The notes under the pieces: model-generated
The model's database searches: none
Told to the model about the DNA's origin: nothing
Seen by the model: only the letters and a program-made list of their open reading frames with translations
Shown here: in pieces, positions 7,259 to 10,204 of the stretch
How the letters are laid out: every line of letters begins with the position of its first letter
Numbering within the stretch: the first letter of the stretch is position 1
Translations under genes and position numbers: made by a program
Assembly: GCA_049316985.1 (NCBI GenBank)
Contig: JBMOJB010000140.1
Coordinates: 1 to 10,204, forward strand
Direction: 5' to 3'
Length of the DNA stretch: 10,204 nucleotides
Origin: CANHEE01 sp049316985
GTDB taxonomy: Bacteria; Bacteroidota; Bacteroidia; Chitinophagales; Saprospiraceae

Positions 7259-7804
7259 TTACCAGGCAGCTGCCAGATAAGGAAATGAAGTAGTGAATGC
7301 TTTATCATTGACTTTCACATTGTCTGAAGTAAGTCCCGGATTCATAGCACCCGTCGGCCCACCAAAAATCAGTAATAATTCAGTGTCGATAACATCATCT
7401 GCTAAAGCTCTTCCGGTAAGTACATTGGTGCCATCAAAGAAAGTAGTTTTGCCAGTTGTTTTTACGTTCAAAACATCCGTCGCCAAAGCTCCGGTAAATA
7501 CTGCAGCACTCATGCCTAACGCATTGGTAGTATATCCGGCATTAAGTGCCAACAATCTTGCTTGAAATATGGATTGATAGGCAGCTCCCATCGCCGAAGG
7601 AATTGCACCATTAAATGCATCTTTTGGGCTACCTGATGCTATAAAAACTGTATTGATAGCCGGTCTACCCATTTGATCTTGCTGAACATAGGTTCCGGAA
7701 AAATCCGGACTTTTCACTATATCGTCTGTTTTGTCTTTACAACTTGCGAAAGCCAACGCTAATGCTATTGAAGCGGAAAGAAAGGTCAGTTTATTTGATT
7801 TCAT
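7259..7804 (-). CDS. DUF4331 C-terminal half, lipoprotein
   Basis: A 181-aa lipoprotein: the signal ends in LAFASC with Cys22 as the lipidation site, predicting membrane anchoring. The mature part corresponds to the C-terminal half of DUF4331 proteins. QMGRPAINTVFI (44-55), KDAFN (61-65), GRALADDVIDTELLLIFGG (131-149) and the closing FPYLAAAW (174-181) follow the family's usual order. The first-half motifs (DVYAF, RDDPFFFDL) are absent here and are found on the adjacent upstream gene, 30 bases away in the same operon. Usual DUF4331 proteins are a single chain of roughly twice this length, so the two products probably assemble in the periplasm. Biochemical function is unknown for the family. 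Confidence 0.85.
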   Translation of the reverse strand: MKSNKLTFLSASIALALAFASCKDKTDDIVKSPDFSGTYVQQDQMGRPAINTVFIASGSPKDAFNGAIPSAMGAAYQSIFQARLLALNAGYTTNALGMSAAVFTGALATDVLNVKTTGKTTFFDGTNVLTGRALADDVIDTELLLIFGGPTGAMNPGLTSDNVKVNDKAFTTSFPYLAAAW

Positions 7805-7834
7805 TTTAAAAGTCTTTTTTAAAAAATTAAATTA

Positions 7835-8482
7835 TTATTTTCTTTTTGTCTCTGCCCAGACGTTGATAGTGGCAGAAGTTCCTAACATTGATTTAGGGAC
7901 TTCAATTACTGTTGACAGCACATTAGTGCCGGCAAAAGTATCTGTGCCGGGATTTTTGAAACCCGTCGCAGTTCCTCCTAAAATCGCTTTGAATTGACCT
8001 AAATCAAAAAAGAATGGATCGTCGCGCGGGCCTGCGAAAAATTTCATTCCATTCTCAGTGCTGATCACCGGAGCAGCACCATAAGCTGTAATCGCGACGC
8101 TTCCAGTTGCTGCACTCGTTTTAATTGTACTGTTTAAACCTGTTGCTCCTGGCGCTGTTGGGCCGAAAAAGTACATCTTATCCTCACGTTTGATGGCTTG
8201 AATAACCAGGTCTTCCACATTGTCACCGGTGTTATCAATATTAATTTCCAACAACACATTTTCATTAAATGTAGCGGCTGCAGTTGCAGCAGGACTCAAT
8301 AGACCTTGAGTATTCACTACAAATACCATATTGTTTGCGTCCTGCCCTTGAAAAGCATAGACATCTGTAATATCTGAAGCTGTTCCAGTTACTACGGGCG
8401 CATCAGCATGATCTGCAGAGATAGAAATCAAGGCAGAAAATGCAAGAAGCGATAATCCAAATACCAATTTTGTTTTTTTCAT
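7835..8482 (-). CDS. DUF4331 N-terminal half, secreted
   Basis: A 215-aa protein with a Sec signal peptide (about 1-23, ending ISISA). The mature chain begins DHADAP, the position where family members often have SSHREAP, followed by ASDITDVYAFQG (35-46). The hallmark FAGPRDDPFFFDLGQF (149-164) and TFAGTNVLSTVIEVPKSML (182-200) are both present, and the chain stops just after INVWAETKRK. This is exactly the point where a full-length DUF4331 protein would continue into the QMGRPAINTVF half, encoded here by the next gene. The mature protein is acidic, with His and Asp at its extreme N terminus. It is the first gene of the four-gene operon, and its A-rich leader (AAAAACATTTATAAA) without Shine-Dalgarno is typical of Bacteroidota. 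Function unknown. Confidence 0.87.
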   Translation of the reverse strand: MKKTKLVFGLSLLAFSALISISADHADAPVVTGTASDITDVYAFQGQDANNMVFVVNTQGLLSPAATAAATFNENVLLEINIDNTGDNVEDLVIQAIKREDKMYFFGPTAPGATGLNSTIKTSAATGSVAITAYGAAPVISTENGMKFFAGPRDDPFFFDLGQFKAILGGTATGFKNPGTDTFAGTNVLSTVIEVPKSMLGTSATINVWAETKRK

Positions 8483-8516
8483 TTTATAAATGTTTTTATT
8501 AATTAATAAACCGATC

Positions 8517-8541
8517 TACGAGATAAGCGGGCTGCTTGGAT
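8517..8541 (-). promoter_or_regulatory. Candidate ECF sigma promoter for the DUF4331 operon
   Basis: On the minus strand ATCC (8541-8538) and CGTA (8520-8517) are separated by 17 bases, followed by a leader of about 30 bases to the ATG at 8482. The segment is strikingly GC-rich against its AT-rich surroundings. The ATCC/CGT pairing resembles ECF-type promoters, which often have a CGT-like -10. I infer that the sigma factor encoded divergently recognises it. No second copy is visible upstream of the sigma gene. Confidence 0.45.
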
Positions 8542-8643
8542 TTAGAAATCTTAAAATAAAATAAATAAAAATTACAAACAACTGTTAATCAAATAAATAG
8601 AATTAAATATTTTTCAGGTAGTACATTAATTCAAAAGAATATT

Positions 8644-8651
8644 TAGATTTG
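8644..8651 (+). promoter_or_regulatory. TAnnTTTG -7 box for the sigma/anti-sigma operon
   Basis: TAGATTTG matches the Bacteroidota housekeeping -7 consensus exactly and lies 18 bases before the sigma-factor ATG, predicting a leader of about 12 bases. No good TTTG is seen 19-21 bases upstream; the nearest similar sequence (TTTTCAGG, 8611-8618) is too far. This suggests a weak, constitutive promoter. Confidence 0.45.
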
Positions 8652-8669
8652 TATTATTAAACCAATCAA

Positions 8670-9200
8670 ATGACTCAAGAAGAACTGGTACCCTTATTAT
8701 TGACACAAAACAGTACTGCTTTTACTAATCTTTATGATATGTACGCCAAAAGTTTGTTTGCCGTGATCAATAATTTAGTGCGTGATAAAGACGAAGCGGA
8801 AGATGTGCTTCAGGAAGTTTTTGTAAAAATCTGGAAAAACATCGCCAGCTATAATGAATCAAAAGGAAGATTTTATACTTGGATGCTAAATATTGCGAGG
8901 AATACCGCCATTGATAAATTGCGTTCAAAAGGATATGATAATAACAAAAAAAACCTTCCTGCTGAGAATTTCGTACATCTTCTGGAAGACAACAGCAAAT
9001 TGACAAATAAAATCGATACAATAGGTATTCAGGAATTTATCAAAAAATTGAAACCAAAATGTATTGCTATAATTGATTTGTTGTTTTTCAAGGGTTACAC
9101 CCAACAAGAAACCGCTGATGAATTAGCCATGCCACTGGGATCAGTAAAGACACTTAACAGAAGTTGCATCAATGATTTAAGAACTTTTTTGAAAGTATAA
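8670..9200 (+). CDS. ECF-family RNA polymerase sigma factor
   Basis: A 176-aa sigma-70 family factor with only regions 2 and 4. Region 2 (about 20-90) has YDMYAKSLF, the DAEDVLQEVFVKIWKNI core-binding and -10 segment (42-58, counted to I58) and FYTWMLNIARNTAIDKLR (68-85). Region 4 (about 120-174) has the helix-turn-helix YTQQETADELAMPLGSVKT (133-151), which reads the -35 element. The usual SVKTRxxRA tail reads SVKTLNRSCIN here, a mild departure that may matter for -35 recognition. Its stop TAA overlaps the anti-sigma ATG by one base, so the two are translationally coupled. It is divergent from the DUF4331 operon, its likely target. Its exact ECF subgroup cannot be assigned from sequence reading alone. 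Confidence 0.93.
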   Translation: MTQEELVPLLLTQNSTAFTNLYDMYAKSLFAVINNLVRDKDEAEDVLQEVFVKIWKNIASYNESKGRFYTWMLNIARNTAIDKLRSKGYDNNKKNLPAENFVHLLEDNSKLTNKIDTIGIQEFIKKLKPKCIAIIDLLFFKGYTQQETADELAMPLGSVKTLNRSCINDLRTFLKV

Positions 9201-9988
9201 TGGATACGAAAGAATATATAGAAAGTGGGGTACTCGAGCTTTATGTCTACGGCTTGCTATCTGATGCAGAAAATGAAGAAGTAAATCTGCTTGCGGATCA
9301 GTATCCTGAAATTAAAGCTGAAATCATATCAATTGAAAAATCCATAGTGAACATCTCCACTAGCTTTTCACCTTTCCTTTCAGTGGAAAATTTTGAAAAA
9401 ATAAAAACCAAACTGGAATTAAAACATGCTAAAGTTGTCAACTTACATGCCCAATCAGATTGGAAGCGAAATTTGAGCTGGGCCGCTGCTGCTGTATTCT
9501 TACTTGGATTTGGTTACCAGTACTTTTTGGCATCCAGCAAGGAACAACAGTTAGCAAGTGCTCAAAAACAGAAAAAAGAGCTAGAAGCAACTTTGGCTTC
9601 AAATACCACAAAAATCCAAAAGTATAAATCAAATCTGGCGGTTCTCCAAGATGATAGAAATAAAGTAATCCCACTCTCAGGGCAAGCGGCCTCGCCTAAC
9701 AGCTCAGCTAAAATTTACTGGAATCAAACCACACAAGAGGTATTTGTGGATGCTTCCCGGTTGCCGGTTCCCCCAAAAGGGATGGTTTATCAAGTCTGGA
9801 GCTTGAAATTAAAACCTGCACTTAGCCCCACCAGTATTGGGATAATCAGTGACTTTTCTGAAGAAAGTACTTCGATTTTCGCGGTCAATAGCACTACTGA
9901 TGCAGAAGCTTTCGGCATTACCCTGGAACCTGCAGGAGGAAGCGCCAGCCCGACTATGGCACAATTATATACTTTGGGAAAAGTATAA
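9200..9988 (+). CDS. Membrane anti-sigma factor, RskA-like
   Basis: A 262-aa single-pass inner-membrane protein. The N-terminal cytoplasmic part (1-85) begins with ESGVLELYVYGLLSDAENEEV, the alpha-helical pattern of RskA-type anti-sigma domains. One membrane segment (about 92-111, LSWAAAAVFLLGFGYQYFLA) is followed by a periplasmic coiled coil (about 112-152). The C-terminal beta domain (about 160-262) contains KIYWNQTTQEVFVDASRLP, PPKGMVYQVWSLK and ITLEPAGGSASPT, matching the anti-sigma-K (RskA) C-terminal domain. There is no cysteine in the protein, so it is not a zinc-binding anti-sigma factor. It presumably holds the upstream-encoded sigma factor at the membrane until a periplasmic signal, often proteolysis in this family, releases it. 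Confidence 0.9.
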   Translation: MDTKEYIESGVLELYVYGLLSDAENEEVNLLADQYPEIKAEIISIEKSIVNISTSFSPFLSVENFEKIKTKLELKHAKVVNLHAQSDWKRNLSWAAAAVFLLGFGYQYFLASSKEQQLASAQKQKKELEATLASNTTKIQKYKSNLAVLQDDRNKVIPLSGQAASPNSSAKIYWNQTTQEVFVDASRLPVPPKGMVYQVWSLKLKPALSPTSIGIISDFSEESTSIFAVNSTTDAEAFGITLEPAGGSASPTMAQLYTLGKV

Positions 9989-10204
9989 TACGGTACTTCT
10001 ATCAGATATGTCTTAATAAAAGTAACAATCACCGTTTTAAATAAAACTTATATTTTAATTTCAGTAATTCCTCGTGACAATTAATAACAGCTGCAAATCC
10101 TCCATTCTCGGCATTAAAATTGCTCACATATGTCCAACCTGTAATTTTACTATTAACCTGAGTTCGATTATTAAAATAAGCAAATTTGATTAGAATTCGT
10201 CACG
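9989..10204. other. Intergenic right end with an unsupported minus-strand open frame
   Basis: This 216-base stretch follows the anti-sigma gene. The minus strand from 10199 to 10029 is open for 56 codons plus a TGA stop, reading through GWTYVSNFNAENGGFAAV. It is bounded by a TGA at 10202-10200 and has no ATG, only an internal GTG (at 10130). It may be a remnant of a gene or chance. I see no clear terminator for the sigma operon. Confidence 0.25.
10155..10170 (-). repeat. Right copy of 16-bp inverted repeat shared with the left end
   Basis: AACCTGAGTTCGATTA is the exact reverse complement of 36-51. It is followed after about 18 bases by GATTAGAAT, a motif that also lies next to the left copy but without the intervening bases. 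The offset argues against simple matched terminal repeats of one mobile element. Confidence 0.5.

Noticed and set aside
7293..7565. Plus-strand open frame of 90 codons opposite the DUF4331 C-terminal half
   Set aside because: Antisense shadow of a gene with strong family motifs; no promoter or recognisable domain.
36..10170. Whole window as one composite transposon bounded by the 16-bp repeats
   Set aside because: The flanks of the two copies differ by about 19 bases, no transposase or integrase is present, and no target duplication is visible.

Overview
The window looks like a chromosomal segment of an AT-rich member of the Bacteroidota. The signs are a TonB-dependent receptor carrying an N-terminal carboxypeptidase-like regulatory domain, a TAnnTTTG-type -7 box, A-rich leaders without Shine-Dalgarno sequences, and split DUF4331 proteins. 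There are no rRNA or tRNA genes, no CRISPR array and no intact transposase.

Left third (1-3700): a six-TM class III adenylate cyclase gene on the minus strand (147-1454). Its last codons lie inside a long palindrome followed by a T-rich run, so the stop region doubles as a terminator. Divergent from it is a PLP-dependent group II amino acid decarboxylase gene (1740-3571, plus strand) that appears broken twice: a TAA directly after the natural-looking ATG, and a one-base loss near 2298. A strong hairpin at 3599-3633 separates it from the next, convergent operon.

Centre and right (3707-9988): a coherent extracytoplasmic-function (ECF) regulated module. A sigma factor and its membrane-bound RskA-like anti-sigma factor (8670-9988, plus strand, 1-nt overlap) are transcribed away from a four-gene minus-strand operon. 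That operon reads: DUF4331 N-terminal half (215 aa, secreted), DUF4331 C-terminal half (181 aa, lipoprotein), a TPR protein that is probably a lipoprotein, and a TonB-dependent outer-membrane receptor with a His-rich plug motif. A hairpin between the second and third genes may reduce downstream transcription. The receptor start overlaps the TPR stop by one base. A candidate ECF-type promoter (ATCC-N17-CGTA) lies directly upstream of the operon, while the sigma gene itself has a housekeeping-like TAgaTTTG box.

The inferred picture is a stress- or nutrient-responsive cell-envelope system. The anti-sigma factor would release the ECF factor, which would switch on a two-part DUF4331 protein, a TPR lipoprotein and an outer-membrane importer. 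The substrate is unknown; a metal or metal complex is only a guess from the His motifs. The window ends share a 16-bp inverted repeat of unknown origin.
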